Positions 1-6,736 of a stretch of 18,017 nucleotides of DNA are shown in pieces (position 1 is the stretch's first letter; every line of letters begins with the position of its first letter). Source of the stretch: Corynebacterium sp. (GTDB taxonomy: Bacteria > Actinomycetota > Actinomycetes > Mycobacteriales > Mycobacteriaceae). The notes beneath the pieces were generated by a model. That model worked only from the letters and a program-made list of their open reading frames with translations, was not told the origin of the DNA and did no database searches. The DNA is taken from assembly GCF_030826625.1 (NCBI RefSeq), contig NZ_JAPJNQ010000048.1, forward strand, positions 1-18,017, read 5' to 3'. The position numbers and the translations under genes are program-made.

Positions 1-448
1 TGTCGATGTCGATCTCGTAGAACATGGTCTGCTCGGACAGGCCGAAGGTGTAGTTACCGTGACCATCGAACTGCTGATCAGACAGACCGCGGAAGTCACG
101 AATACGTGGCAGCGCGATCGTCAGCAGACGATCCAAGAACTCCCACATACGGTCGCCGCGCAAAGTCACGCGCACACCAATTGGCATGCCTTCGCGCAAC
201 TTGAAGTTCGCGATGGACTTCTTTGCACGACGCAGCTGTGGCTTCTGACCAGTAATCAGGGTCAGGTCTTCTACGGCACCGTTAATCAGCTTGGAATCAC
301 GCGCAGCATCGCCAACACCCATGTTGACAACAATCTTGGCAACACCAGGGATCTCCATGACGTTGTCGTAGGAGAACTCGTCGTTCAGCTTGTTCTTGAT
401 TTCGTCGCGGTAACGGGTTTTCAGACGTGGAGTGTAGTTGTCGCTCAT
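1..448 (-). CDS. rplE: 50S ribosomal protein L5, partial (C-terminus outside window)
   Basis: L5 binds 5S rRNA and sits in the central protuberance of the large subunit. The reading frame starts at the ATG at 448-446 (N-terminus MSDNYTPRLKTRY) and runs open off the left edge, giving 149 residues of a protein usually about 180-190 long. Family-typical stretches are visible, including MEIPGVAKIVVNMGVG, the QKPQLRRAKKSIANFK region and GVRVTLRGDRMWEFLDRL. It lies 3 nt after the rplX stop, so it is the third gene of the spc operon seen here. Identification is secure; only the truncation by the window limits the description. Confidence 0.97.
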   Translation of the reverse strand, partial: MSDNYTPRLKTRYRDEIKNKLNDEFSYDNVMEIPGVAKIVVNMGVGDAARDSKLINGAVEDLTLITGQKPQLRRAKKSIANFKLREGMPIGVRVTLRGDRMWEFLDRLLTIALPRIRDFRGLSDQQFDGHGNYTFGLSEQTMFYEIDID

Positions 449-451
449 GCC

Positions 452-766
452 TTAAATATCCTTCCCGTTGCGACGAGCAATCCGGACTTTCTTGCCGTTC
501 TCGTCAAAGCGGTAGCCAACGCGAGTTGGGTTACCGTCAGAATCGAGCACCGCGACGTTGGAAACGTGGATTGGTGCTTCCTGGGTAACGATTCCGCCAG
601 ACTCAGCGCCACGCTCCGGAGCCGAGTTCGCAACGTGCTTCTTGATGCGGTTGACACCCTCAACCAAAACCTTGTTGGTCTTTGGGTATGCCTCAATGAC
701 CTTGCCTTGCGCGCCCTTATCTGGGCCCGAAATGACCTGGACCATATCGCCCTTGTGTACCTTCAC
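452..766 (-). CDS. rplX: 50S ribosomal protein L24
   Basis: L24 is an assembly-initiator protein of the large subunit that binds the 5' part of 23S rRNA. The 104-residue product has the family's N-terminal KOW motif (KVHKGDMVQVISGPDKGAQG, about residues 2-21) and the usual length. The start is GTG at 766-764, directly after the rplN stop TAG (769-767). It is supported by a near-perfect Shine-Dalgarno GGAGGTGAT at 779-771 lying inside the 3' end of rplN. Because the genes are contiguous, translation is probably coupled to rplN. Confidence 0.97.
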   Translation of the reverse strand: MKVHKGDMVQVISGPDKGAQGKVIEAYPKTNKVLVEGVNRIKKHVANSAPERGAESGGIVTQEAPIHVSNVAVLDSDGNPTRVGYRFDENGKKVRIARRNGKDI

Positions 767-1138
767 CTAGATCACCTCCGGTGCGAGAGAAACAATCTTC
801 ATGAACTTCTTCTCACGCAGCTCACGAGCGACAGGCCCGAAGATACGGGTACCGCGTGGGTCATTGTCGTTGGAACGAAGAATGACAGCAGCGTTTTCGT
901 CGAAAGCAATGTAGGAGCCGTCTGGACGACGGGTTTCCTTCTTTGCGCGAACGATGACGGCGCGAACGACGTCACCCTCTTTCACGTTTCCGCCTGGGAC
1001 AGCTTCTTTGACAGTAGCGACGACGATGTCACCAATGCCTGCGAAGCGTCGCACGGATCCACCGAGAGCTCGGATGACGAGAATTTCTCGTGCACCGGAG
1101 TTATCGGCGACCTTCAGGCGCGATTCTTGTTGAATCAC
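767..1138 (-). CDS. rplN: 50S ribosomal protein L14
   Basis: L14 is a large-subunit protein near the inter-subunit bridge and the landing site of silencing and GTPase factors. The 123-residue product starts MIQQESRLKVADNSGAREI, the highly conserved L14 N-terminus, and contains GDIVVATVKEAVPGG, RRPDGSYIAFDENAAVI and the C-terminal GTRIFGPVARELR. The start is GTG at 1138-1136, with AGGAGA at 1150-1145 six bases upstream. It is the first gene of the spc-type unit. An iron-transport cluster separates it from rpsQ, so it needs its own promoter in 1139-1450. Confidence 0.98.
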   Translation of the reverse strand: MIQQESRLKVADNSGAREILVIRALGGSVRRFAGIGDIVVATVKEAVPGGNVKEGDVVRAVIVRAKKETRRPDGSYIAFDENAAVILRSNDNDPRGTRIFGPVARELREKKFMKIVSLAPEVI

Positions 1139-1328
1139 AGTTGGTCTCCTGACCTGGATTTATGTGCGAAAAGATTTCCGTCCTGATCGCACTCGGTCTT
1201 GTTCTTGCAGTTACCTGATGCTTGTCGACGAACACGCCACAGAAAAAGTCAGTGGCGGTCGAAGGGTCTCGGCGGTTGCGATTCGGAAACGCATCACAAA
1301 TCCACCGACCTGCATCGGCAACCCTGCT

Positions 1329-1358
1329 ATTCAACCACAGCCTGGGATGATTGTTCAA
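1329..1358 (-). promoter_or_regulatory. Candidate promoter of the rplN (spc) operon
   Basis: On the minus strand TTGAAC (1358-1353) is followed, after an 18-nt spacer, by TTGAAT (1334-1329) preceded by TGTGG. The -35 match to TTGACA is good, but the -10 is not a canonical TANNNT, so this is only a candidate. A promoter is required hereabouts because rplN is cut off from the S10 operon by opposing genes and a terminator. Confidence 0.3.
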
Positions 1359-1411
1359 CTCAGTTCGCGACTTGTAGCTGCGGCCGTGCCGGTGGTCGCG
1401 TCCGGGATAAT

Positions 1412-1430
1412 TTGCGCAATCGATGCGCAA
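1412..1430. repeat. Inverted repeat, possible operator
   Basis: TTGCGCA (1412-1418) and TGCGCAA (1424-1430) are perfect inverted copies separated by 5 nt. The element lies 23 nt upstream of the DtxR-like box and overlaps the possible -35 of the rightward promoter. It could be a regulator binding site or a small hairpin; no known regulator is assigned from its sequence. Confidence 0.45.
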
Positions 1431-1440
1431 TAACACATAT
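1412..1440 (+). promoter_or_regulatory. Candidate promoter of the siderophore permease genes
   Basis: TTGCGC (1412-1417) could serve as a -35, with an A/T-rich -10 such as ACATAT (1435-1440) after a 17-nt spacer. Transcription would then begin near 1447, just before the DtxR-like box, which suits repression. The -10 is a weak match and the assignment is tentative. Confidence 0.3.
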
Positions 1441-1453
1441 CTAAATCCAGCAA

Positions 1454-1472
1454 ATAGCCTAGGCATGGCTAA
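1454..1472 (+). promoter_or_regulatory. DtxR-like iron box upstream of the permease genes
   Basis: The 19 bases ATAGCCTAGGCATGGCTAA match the corynebacterial DtxR consensus TTAGGTTAGGCTAACCTAA at 12 of 19 positions when aligned by eye, including TAGGC in the centre and CTAA at the end. The site lies about 100 nt upstream of the first permease start. The function of the genes downstream (iron-siderophore uptake) agrees with DtxR repression in iron-replete cells. Binding is inferred, not shown. Confidence 0.5.
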
Positions 1473-1571
1473 TTCTCTGCTGAGAGGGTAGGCTGTCCAA
1501 GTTGAAAACATTTCGGTGGCAGGTCTCGGCGGTCAAAAACTCTCCGGCCTGCTGAAAACGAAGGATGGTTC

Positions 1572-2594
1572 ATGCAGGCACCTGCACTTTTTGCCCGCCG
1601 TACGCTGGGCATGCTGGCGATACTCGCCGCCATCGTGGTGATGATCTGCTTCAGCATCGCCCTCGGCGCTAACCCTTTGCCCTGGGGTGAAGTCTGGAAT
1701 GGCCTGCTTGCCCGCGATAACTCCGAAGCCGCCATCATTGTCTGGACCCTGCGCATCCCCCGTACCGTCGTGGCGATCGCGACCGGCGCAGCCTTCGGCG
1801 TGGCGGGTGCTCTCATCCAGGCGTTAACACGCAACCCACTGGCCGATCCCGGTATCCTCGGAGTCAATGCCGGCGCCGGATTCGCGGTCACCTTAGGCGT
1901 CGGGTTTTTCGGATTGACCAGCATCAGCGGGTATATCTGGTTCGCCTTCCTAGGCGCAGCGATCACCACCGTAGTGGTTTATTTCATCGGCTCTGGCGCA
2001 TCGTTAGGGGCAAGCGGCAAGGCAAACCCCGCGACGTTGGTGCTAGCCGGTGTGGCTTTGGCGGCGGTGCTTTCTGGAATCACACAGTTTCTTACCCTGA
2101 TCGACCCCGACACTTTCCAAGCCATCCGCAACTGGAGCTTGGGGTCTGTTGCCCGCGCCGACCTCTCTGATACCGCTCTAGTCGCACCATTCCTAGCGGC
2201 AGGTTTGGTTCTCGCGCTAGCGATTTCGTCGTCACTGAATTCGATTGCGCTTGGCGACGACCTCGCTGCTTCACTTGGCACCAAAGTCGTGCGTACCCGC
2301 GTGCTGGGCATCATTGCGGTCACGCTGCTGGCAGGTGGTGCCACCGCACTGACGGGCGGTCTGGCTTTCGTCGGTCTGATGGTTCCGCACGTCGTGCGGT
2401 GGATAGTCGGCCCGGATCAGCGCTGGATCATTATTTATTCAGCCCTGGCAGCACCTGTGCTGGTGTTGGCTTCCGACGTCATCGGCCGCGTCATCGCGCG
2501 TCCTGGAGAAATTGAAGTCGGCATCATCACTGCAGTGGTCGGCGCACCGGTGCTGATCATGCTGGTGCGCCGTCGGAAAGCGAGTGGACTATGA
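1572..2594 (+). CDS. Iron-siderophore ABC transporter permease, FecCD family (first subunit)
   Basis: This 340-residue integral membrane protein is one half of the permease of a BtuCD/FecCD-type importer that moves an Fe3+-siderophore complex from the binding protein into the cytoplasm. The sequence is a succession of hydrophobic segments, starting with one at about residues 12-32. Diagnostic motifs are LRIPR (60-64), QALTRNPLADPGILGVNAGA (83-102) and, near residues 260-275, LAFVGLMVPHVVR, which belongs to the region contacting the ATPase. The ATG at 1572 follows AAGGAT at 1561-1566 with 5-nt spacing. The stop overlaps the next start (ATGA at 2591-2594). The exact substrate cannot be read from the sequence; iron is supported by the DtxR-like box upstream. 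Confidence 0.93.
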   Translation: MQAPALFARRTLGMLAILAAIVVMICFSIALGANPLPWGEVWNGLLARDNSEAAIIVWTLRIPRTVVAIATGAAFGVAGALIQALTRNPLADPGILGVNAGAGFAVTLGVGFFGLTSISGYIWFAFLGAAITTVVVYFIGSGASLGASGKANPATLVLAGVALAAVLSGITQFLTLIDPDTFQAIRNWSLGSVARADLSDTALVAPFLAAGLVLALAISSSLNSIALGDDLAASLGTKVVRTRVLGIIAVTLLAGGATALTGGLAFVGLMVPHVVRWIVGPDQRWIIIYSALAAPVLVLASDVIGRVIARPGEIEVGIITAVVGAPVLIMLVRRRKASGL

Positions 2595-3685
2595 GTACCC
2601 AGTCACAGGACACACAAGTACCTGCACCGGTGGACCCTGGTTACCGCAAACTCGTCGTGCGCACTAGGTGGGTCTCACTGCAGTTCCCTACCCGCCTTCT
2701 GCTGACCGCGCTAATCTTGTTCGCCCTAGCTCTGATCGGGGCGATCGCGGCCATCACTCTCGGCGAATATCCACTGGATTTGGGCGAAGTGATAACCGCC
2801 TTGTTCAGCGGCGGAGATGGTTTCGATACCACCATCGTGCGTGAATGGCGCTTACCCATCGCCGTGGCCGCCGTCGCCTTCGGTGCGTTACTTGGCATCG
2901 GCGGGGCAATTTTCCAATCACTGACCCGCAATCCGCTCGGCTCGCCGGACATCATCGGCTTCGATGCGGGTGCTTATACCGCCGTCGTCATCACGATGCT
3001 GGTGATCGGCACGAGTAGTTTTTGGTCGATCGCCGCGGCCTCCATTATCGGTGGCATCATCACCGCCTTAGCGGTCTACGTCTTGGCGTGGCGCAAAGGC
3101 GTACAGGGATTCCGGTTGATCATCGTCGGCATTGGCATCTCCGCCATGTTGACCTCGTTGAATTCGTATCTCATCACCCGCGCCGATGTGGAAGAAGGCA
3201 TGCAGGTTGGTTTTTGGGCAGCCGGATCCATCACGAAAGTGACCTGGCAAGGCCTGCTGCCCACGCTGGTGCTCGGGGTAATCGTCATCATCGGGGCTGC
3301 AATACTGTCGCGTCCGCTACGGCACTTAGAGCTTGGCGACGACGCCGCGACGACGCAAGGCTTCGAAGTCAACCGTGCGCGCCTGCTGCTTATCGTGGTG
3401 GGGGTTGCTACCACTGCGCTCGTGACAGCAGCTGCCGGGCCAATTTCGTTTATTGCGTTGGTCGCACCGCAAATCGCTCGCCGATTAATGCACACCGCTG
3501 GGGTTTCTCTCCTCGGCGCCGCCGCTATGGGCGCTGTGTTGTTAACCGGAGCACACGTATTGTCGTTGATTATCGCCACGTTCTACCGGCAAATTCCGGT
3601 CGGCTTGATCACCGTCGTCATCGGCGGCATGTACATGTTGTGGCTACTGATACGCGAATCTAAGCGACATTACGGCACCGGCTGA
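2591..3685 (+). CDS. Iron-siderophore ABC transporter permease, FecCD family (second subunit)
   Basis: This is the second FecCD permease, 364 residues, presumably forming a heterodimer with the product of the overlapping upstream gene. A hydrophilic N-terminal stretch of about 35 residues precedes the first membrane segment (about 36-57). The family signatures are FQSLTRNPLGSPDIIGFDAGA after the second hydrophobic block and GPISFIALVAPQIARRLM in the C-terminal third. The usual RLPR motif reads RLPI here. The 4-nt overlap with the previous gene argues for translational coupling. A 113-nt gap separates it from the ATPase gene, which is longer than usual for this type of operon. Confidence 0.93.
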   Translation: MSTQSQDTQVPAPVDPGYRKLVVRTRWVSLQFPTRLLLTALILFALALIGAIAAITLGEYPLDLGEVITALFSGGDGFDTTIVREWRLPIAVAAVAFGALLGIGGAIFQSLTRNPLGSPDIIGFDAGAYTAVVITMLVIGTSSFWSIAAASIIGGIITALAVYVLAWRKGVQGFRLIIVGIGISAMLTSLNSYLITRADVEEGMQVGFWAAGSITKVTWQGLLPTLVLGVIVIIGAAILSRPLRHLELGDDAATTQGFEVNRARLLLIVVGVATTALVTAAAGPISFIALVAPQIARRLMHTAGVSLLGAAAMGAVLLTGAHVLSLIIATFYRQIPVGLITVVIGGMYMLWLLIRESKRHYGTG

Positions 3686-3700
3686 CAAAGAAGGATACAC

Positions 3701-3726
3701 CTCGGCTCAGGAACCAGCTCGGCTCA
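3701..3726. repeat. Short direct repeat between permease and ATPase genes
   Basis: CTCGGCTCA occurs at 3701-3709 and again at 3718-3726, a 17-nt period, within the 113-nt gap. The rest of the gap is C-rich and A-rich and shows no terminator or DtxR-like box. The role, if any, is unknown. Confidence 0.35.
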
Positions 3727-3798
3727 TACCTTGCTGTCCACTCACAAACCCACGCGAACGCCCCCACACATACTCCCCCACACTGAGAAGCAATAACG

Positions 3799-4599
3799 AT
3801 GAACTCTACTGCTCCACGTCTCCGCGTCGTCAATGCCACCATCGGTTATGACACCGCCACCATTTCCCGCGATATCAACGTCGAAATCCCGGATAATTCC
3901 TTCACCGCGATAATCGGCCCGAATGGTTGTGGTAAATCAACCTTGCTTCGTGCATTTTCGCGGGTACTCACCCCATCGCAAGGTGAGGTGCTTCTTGATG
4001 GCAAAGCGATCGCCAGCTTGCCCGCTAAACAGGTCGCGCGACAGTTGGGGCTATTACCGCAGTCTTCTAGCTCGCCAGATGGAATTCGGGTGGCTGATTT
4101 GATTGCGCGTGGGCGCGCTCCTTATCAGAGCCTGTTTCACCAGTGGAGCAAGCAGGATGAGCAGGCTGTCGCTGAGGCACTGGCTGCGACTCGTTTGGAA
4201 GATATTTCAGGGAAATTAGTAGCTGAATTATCGGGTGGGCAGCGCCAGCGCGTGTGGATTGCGATGTTGTTGGCGCAGCAAACTCCGATCATGTTGCTGG
4301 ACGAGCCAACTACGTTTCTGGATATTGCGCACCAGTACGAATTAATGGAGCTCATGCGCGATTTCCACGAAAGAGGAAAAACTATCGTCGCGGTATTGCA
4401 CGATCTAAATCAAGCAGCACGGTATGCCGATCATTTGATCGTGATGAAAAAGGGCGAGATAGTGACCACCGGAGCCCCCGGTGAAGTATTGGACGCCGAA
4501 TTGGTCGAAGACGTCTATGGTTTAGCGGCGATGGTGGTCCCCGACCCAGTCACGGGCACACCGTCCGTGTGCCCGTTGGACCCCCGAAAGCCTCGCTAG
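3799..4599 (+). CDS. Iron-siderophore ABC transporter ATP-binding protein
   Basis: This 266-residue cytoplasmic ATPase energises the two FecCD permeases encoded just upstream. All catalytic motifs are present: Walker A GPNGCGKST (40-48), Q-loop Q88 in LLPQ, ABC signature LSGGQRQR (144-151), Walker B IMLLDEPT (164-171), D-loop LD at 174-175 and switch histidine H201 in VLHDLN. The ARGRAPY segment after the Q-loop (103-109) is typical of FepC/FhuC/BtuD-type ATPases. The ATG at 3799 is preceded by a weak ribosome site GAGAAG (3785-3790). It converges on the binding-protein gene with only 7 nt between the two stops and no terminator in the gap, so the 3' ends of the transcripts must overlap. Confidence 0.95.
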   Translation: MNSTAPRLRVVNATIGYDTATISRDINVEIPDNSFTAIIGPNGCGKSTLLRAFSRVLTPSQGEVLLDGKAIASLPAKQVARQLGLLPQSSSSPDGIRVADLIARGRAPYQSLFHQWSKQDEQAVAEALAATRLEDISGKLVAELSGGQRQRVWIAMLLAQQTPIMLLDEPTTFLDIAHQYELMELMRDFHERGKTIVAVLHDLNQAARYADHLIVMKKGEIVTTGAPGEVLDAELVEDVYGLAAMVVPDPVTGTPSVCPLDPRKPR

Positions 4600-4606
4600 T
4601 TGGCGA

Positions 4607-5572
4607 TTATTTAGCGGTATCGCTGAGCTTCTCAGTGAATTTATCGATGGAATATGGGATGGTGCGAGGGTTCGGCAAGGACATGGCGGTCCCGGTGAGG
4701 TCATCGAAGTAAAAGACGTTGCCGTTTTTCACGGCATCGATGTTTTGGAATGCCTCCAGGGACTTAATCTTGTCGGCTGCACCTTCCCAGTCCACGATGA
4801 ACAGGTAGTCGACCTGGTTATATTCGCTGAAATTTTCAGCCGCGATGGTCCGGTAGAATTCGCCGTCGGTGTCTTGCAGCTCCTCCGGAATGACAAAGCC
4901 AAGGTCTTCGATGAATTGCCCACGACCATCACCAGAGGTGTACAGGCTCAGCTGGTTGTCAGATGGCAATGCGATGGCCGCGGTTTTGCCCTGCAGTTCT
5001 GGGTGGTCCTCCCGGAATTTCTCGAAGGCAGCATTCGTCTCGTCGATAAGCTTTTGGCCTTCGTCTTCTTTATCCAACGCCTTGGCGATGGTTTCTACTT
5101 GCTTTTCCCACGGAATTTGCCAATCGCTATCTTCTGCGGAGTGCAGCGTGGTCGGCGCAATGGTTTCGAATTTCTTCTTGGTTTCGTCATCAATTGAGTG
5201 ATTGACTGCGATGATCTTCGTGGGGTCCGTTGCTGCTATCGCCTCGATGTGCTGTTGATCGAAGCCGCCGGAAGTATCGCGGATCAGGGCAGGATCAGCG
5301 CCACTCAATAGATCTTCCGACCACGGTCCTACCCCATCGTTGGAGCCTGCCCACGGGGCAATCGCGACTGGGGTCTCACCGAGAGCCAGGACCGTATCGG
5401 CATCGCCCAGGCCGACTGCCGCAATTCGTTCTTCCGAAGTGGCCTCCATCTTTTCGTCAGAGCTATCTGCGCTGTCGGCAGAGTCTTGCGAGTTCGAGCA
5501 TCCTGCGGCGAGCAATGCAAAGCCGGCCAGGCTCGCAGTTACTGCGGTTTTAATGCTAAAACGTCGGAACAT
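4607..5572 (-). CDS. Iron-siderophore-binding lipoprotein, ABC transporter substrate-binding component
   Basis: This 321-residue protein captures the ferric siderophore outside the membrane and hands it to the permeases encoded at 1572-3685. The N-terminus has the charged MFRRFSIK, a hydrophobic core and a lipobox LAAGC with C25 as the lipidated cysteine. A Ser/Asp-rich linker runs to about residue 45. The remainder fits the two-lobed periplasmic-binding-protein type 2 fold: DTVLALGETPVAIAPW (59-74), ATDPTKIIAVN (114-124) between the lobes, and DYLFIVDW (255-262) in the second lobe. The ATG at 5572 follows GAAAGGTGA at 5585-5577. A DtxR-like box lies about 46-64 nt upstream. It converges with the ATPase gene rather than being co-linear with the permeases, so it is a separate transcription unit. 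Confidence 0.93.
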   Translation of the reverse strand: MFRRFSIKTAVTASLAGFALLAAGCSNSQDSADSADSSDEKMEATSEERIAAVGLGDADTVLALGETPVAIAPWAGSNDGVGPWSEDLLSGADPALIRDTSGGFDQQHIEAIAATDPTKIIAVNHSIDDETKKKFETIAPTTLHSAEDSDWQIPWEKQVETIAKALDKEDEGQKLIDETNAAFEKFREDHPELQGKTAAIALPSDNQLSLYTSGDGRGQFIEDLGFVIPEELQDTDGEFYRTIAAENFSEYNQVDYLFIVDWEGAADKIKSLEAFQNIDAVKNGNVFYFDDLTGTAMSLPNPRTIPYSIDKFTEKLSDTAK

Positions 5573-5617
5573 CCATTCACCTTTCGTCGTGTTTCGTTGA
5601 AATCGACTGAAGTCAAC

Positions 5618-5636
5618 TCAGATTAGCCTATCATGA
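5618..5636 (-). promoter_or_regulatory. DtxR-like iron box upstream of the binding-protein gene
   Basis: Read on the minus strand, TCATGATAGGCTAATCTGA matches the DtxR consensus TTAGGTTAGGCTAACCTAA at 14 of 19 positions by eye, with an unbroken TAGGCTAA core. It lies upstream of the lipoprotein start at 5572 and next to A/T-rich -10-like sequences (TATCAT, TGATAG on the minus strand), where a repressor would block RNA polymerase. It is a better match than the box at 1454-1472. Confidence 0.6.
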
Positions 5637-5654
5637 TATGGATTCCCTAAGTTA

Positions 5655-5690
5655 AAAAGAAACCCCGCACGGGCGGGCCGTAGCGGGGTG
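5655..5690 (-). terminator. Rho-independent terminator of the S10 operon, after rpsQ
   Basis: ACCCCGC (5662-5668) pairs with GCGGGGT (5683-5689). The stem continues with ACGG (5669-5672) against CCGT (5678-5681) around a single bulged A5682, making about 11 pairs and a 5-nt loop. On the minus strand the stem is followed by TTCTTTTT. The plus-strand side reads GTTTTG, so weak bidirectional action is possible, but no plus-strand gene needs it. It lies 86 nt beyond the rpsQ stop. Confidence 0.85.
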
Positions 5691-5694
5691 TTTT

Positions 5695-5724
5695 GCCTGG
5701 TCGTGAGTTAGCTAACGACCAGGC
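5695..5724. repeat. Perfect 10-bp inverted repeat between rpsQ and its terminator
   Basis: GCCTGGTCGT (5695-5704) and ACGACCAGGC (5715-5724) are perfect inverted copies around a 10-nt loop that itself contains TTAGCTAA. There is no T-tract on either side, so it is not a classical terminator. It may stabilise the 3' end of the S10 operon transcript or act as a second pause element before the terminator. Confidence 0.6.
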
Positions 5725-5775
5725 GTCTCAAACGAGTGTCGCCGTCGACAGGTATAAATTCTGTCCGTTGTTGGA

Positions 5776-6084
5776 CTACTTAGCCTTTTCGACGATCGCT
5801 GCGAGACGGTAGTGCTTGTCTTTCGACAGCGGACGGGTCTCGACGATGCGGACGCGGTCACCAATGCCGGCGATCTCGTCTTCGTCGTGAGCCTTAACCT
5901 TGCTGTTCGAGCGCATAATCTTGCCGTACAGCGCGTGCTGCTTACGGTCTTCGAGCTCGACGACAATGGTCTTTTGCATTTTGTCAGATACGACGTAGCC
6001 GATCCGAACCTTGCGGGCGCCCTTTTCCTTTTCTTTCTTCGGGGTAGGGCCCTTGGTGGAATCTGTCACAGTTGCCTCACTCAT
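5776..6084 (-). CDS. rpsQ: 30S ribosomal protein S17
   Basis: S17 is a primary 16S rRNA-binding protein of the small subunit. The 102-residue product holds the OB-fold core (VRIGYVVSDKMQKTIVVELE, about 26-45) and the family signature GDRVRIVETRPLSKDKHYRL (about 75-94). The first 22-25 residues form a Thr/Lys-rich extension absent from short S17 proteins such as that of E. coli (about 84 residues); such extensions are common in actinobacteria. The start ATG at 6084 follows the rpmC stop by 2 nt. It is the last gene of the S10 operon and is followed by a strong terminator. Confidence 0.97.
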   Translation of the reverse strand: MSEATVTDSTKGPTPKKEKEKGARKVRIGYVVSDKMQKTIVVELEDRKQHALYGKIMRSNSKVKAHDEDEIAGIGDRVRIVETRPLSKDKHYRLAAIVEKAK

Positions 6085-6086
6085 AG

Positions 6087-6317
6087 TTATGCCTCAGCTC
6101 CTGGAGTTTCGGTCATACCCAACTCACGTTCCCGAAGCACGGTGTAGACGCGGGCAATGTCGCGCTTGACGACGCCGATGCGGCGGTTGTTCGTCAGCTG
6201 ACCGGTTGCCAGTTGGAAACGCAGGTTGAATAGTTCTTCCTTAGCGTCACTTAGACGCTGCTTGAGCTCTTTTTCGTCAAGCTCGCGGAACTCGGATGCA
6301 GGGGTACCGGTTGCCAT
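6087..6317 (-). CDS. rpmC: 50S ribosomal protein L29
   Basis: L29 is a small helical protein beside the peptide exit tunnel and forms part of the docking surface for SRP and trigger factor. The 76-residue product has the two-helix pattern, with FRELDEKELKQRLSDAKEELFNLRFQ in the first helix and the conserved RRIGVVKRDIARVYTVLRE in the second. I take the ATG at 6317, which overlaps the rplP stop as TAATG and uses a GGAGGACC-like site just inside rplP. A longer frame exists upstream but would intrude 39 nt into rplP. Confidence 0.96.
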   Translation of the reverse strand: MATGTPASEFRELDEKELKQRLSDAKEELFNLRFQLATGQLTNNRRIGVVKRDIARVYTVLRERELGMTETPGAEA

Positions 6318-6733
6318 TATAGCTGGTCCTCCTTCTTGATGATGCGGACCTTGCATGGCAGCTTTTGGCTGGCACGACGCAGAGCCTCAATAGCGACTGC
6401 TTCGTTCGGGTACGACATTTCGAAAAGTACGCGGCCCGGTTTAACGTTGGCTACCCACTTCTCGACAGGTCCCTTACCGGAACCCATACGTACACCGAGT
6501 GGCTTTTGCGTCAGTGGACGGTCCGGGAAGATGTTGATCCACACTTTACCTCCACGCTTGACGTGGCGGTTGATGGCGATACGTGCGGACTCGATCTGGC
6601 GGTTGGTGACATAGGCAGGCTCCAGAGCCTGGATTGCGTAGTCACCGAAATTGATGCGGTTTCCGCCCTTCGAGACACCGCTACGCTTTGGGCGGTGCTG
6701 GCGACGGAATTTCACGCGCTTAGGAATAAGCAT
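6317..6733 (-). CDS. rplP: 50S ribosomal protein L16
   Basis: L16 contacts the A-site tRNA elbow and organises the peptidyl transferase region. The 138-residue length is standard. The N-terminal MLIPKRVKFRRQHR and the motif GRVLFEMSYPNEAVAIEALRRASQKLP, split over two helices, are diagnostic, as is RMGSGKGPVEKWVANVKPG (about 81-99), which holds the conserved arginine loop modified in some bacteria. It starts 3 nt after the rpsC stop and ends in a one-base overlap with rpmC, consistent with coupled translation. Confidence 0.98.
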   Translation of the reverse strand: MLIPKRVKFRRQHRPKRSGVSKGGNRINFGDYAIQALEPAYVTNRQIESARIAINRHVKRGGKVWINIFPDRPLTQKPLGVRMGSGKGPVEKWVANVKPGRVLFEMSYPNEAVAIEALRRASQKLPCKVRIIKKEDQL

Positions 6734-6736
6734 GCT

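Larger units (their letters stand above)
1139..1571. other. Divergent intergenic region between rplN and the iron-transport permease
   Basis: This 433-nt stretch has no convincing gene; the short open frames crossing it lack family resemblance and ribosome binding sites. It must carry the leftward promoter of rplN and the rightward promoter of the iron-transport genes. The listed elements inside it are a leftward promoter candidate, a perfect inverted repeat (1412-1430), a rightward promoter candidate and a DtxR-like box (1454-1472). The rplN leader would be close to 190 nt if the leftward candidate is right. Confidence 0.7.

Noticed and set aside
59..1186. Long plus-strand open frame antisense to rplE, rplX and rplN
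   Set aside because: It mirrors the codon bias of three certain ribosomal genes on the other strand, has no family resemblance and no ribosome site.
1164..1511. Small open frames on both strands in the rplN/permease intergenic region
   Set aside because: They have no ribosome sites and unremarkable Arg-rich translations, and they overlap the regulatory elements.
1572..5572. Iron module as a recent horizontal acquisition
   Set aside because: I see no insertion sequence, tRNA, direct-repeat boundary or clearly different codon use at its edges, and similar clusters are known near these genes in corynebacteria.
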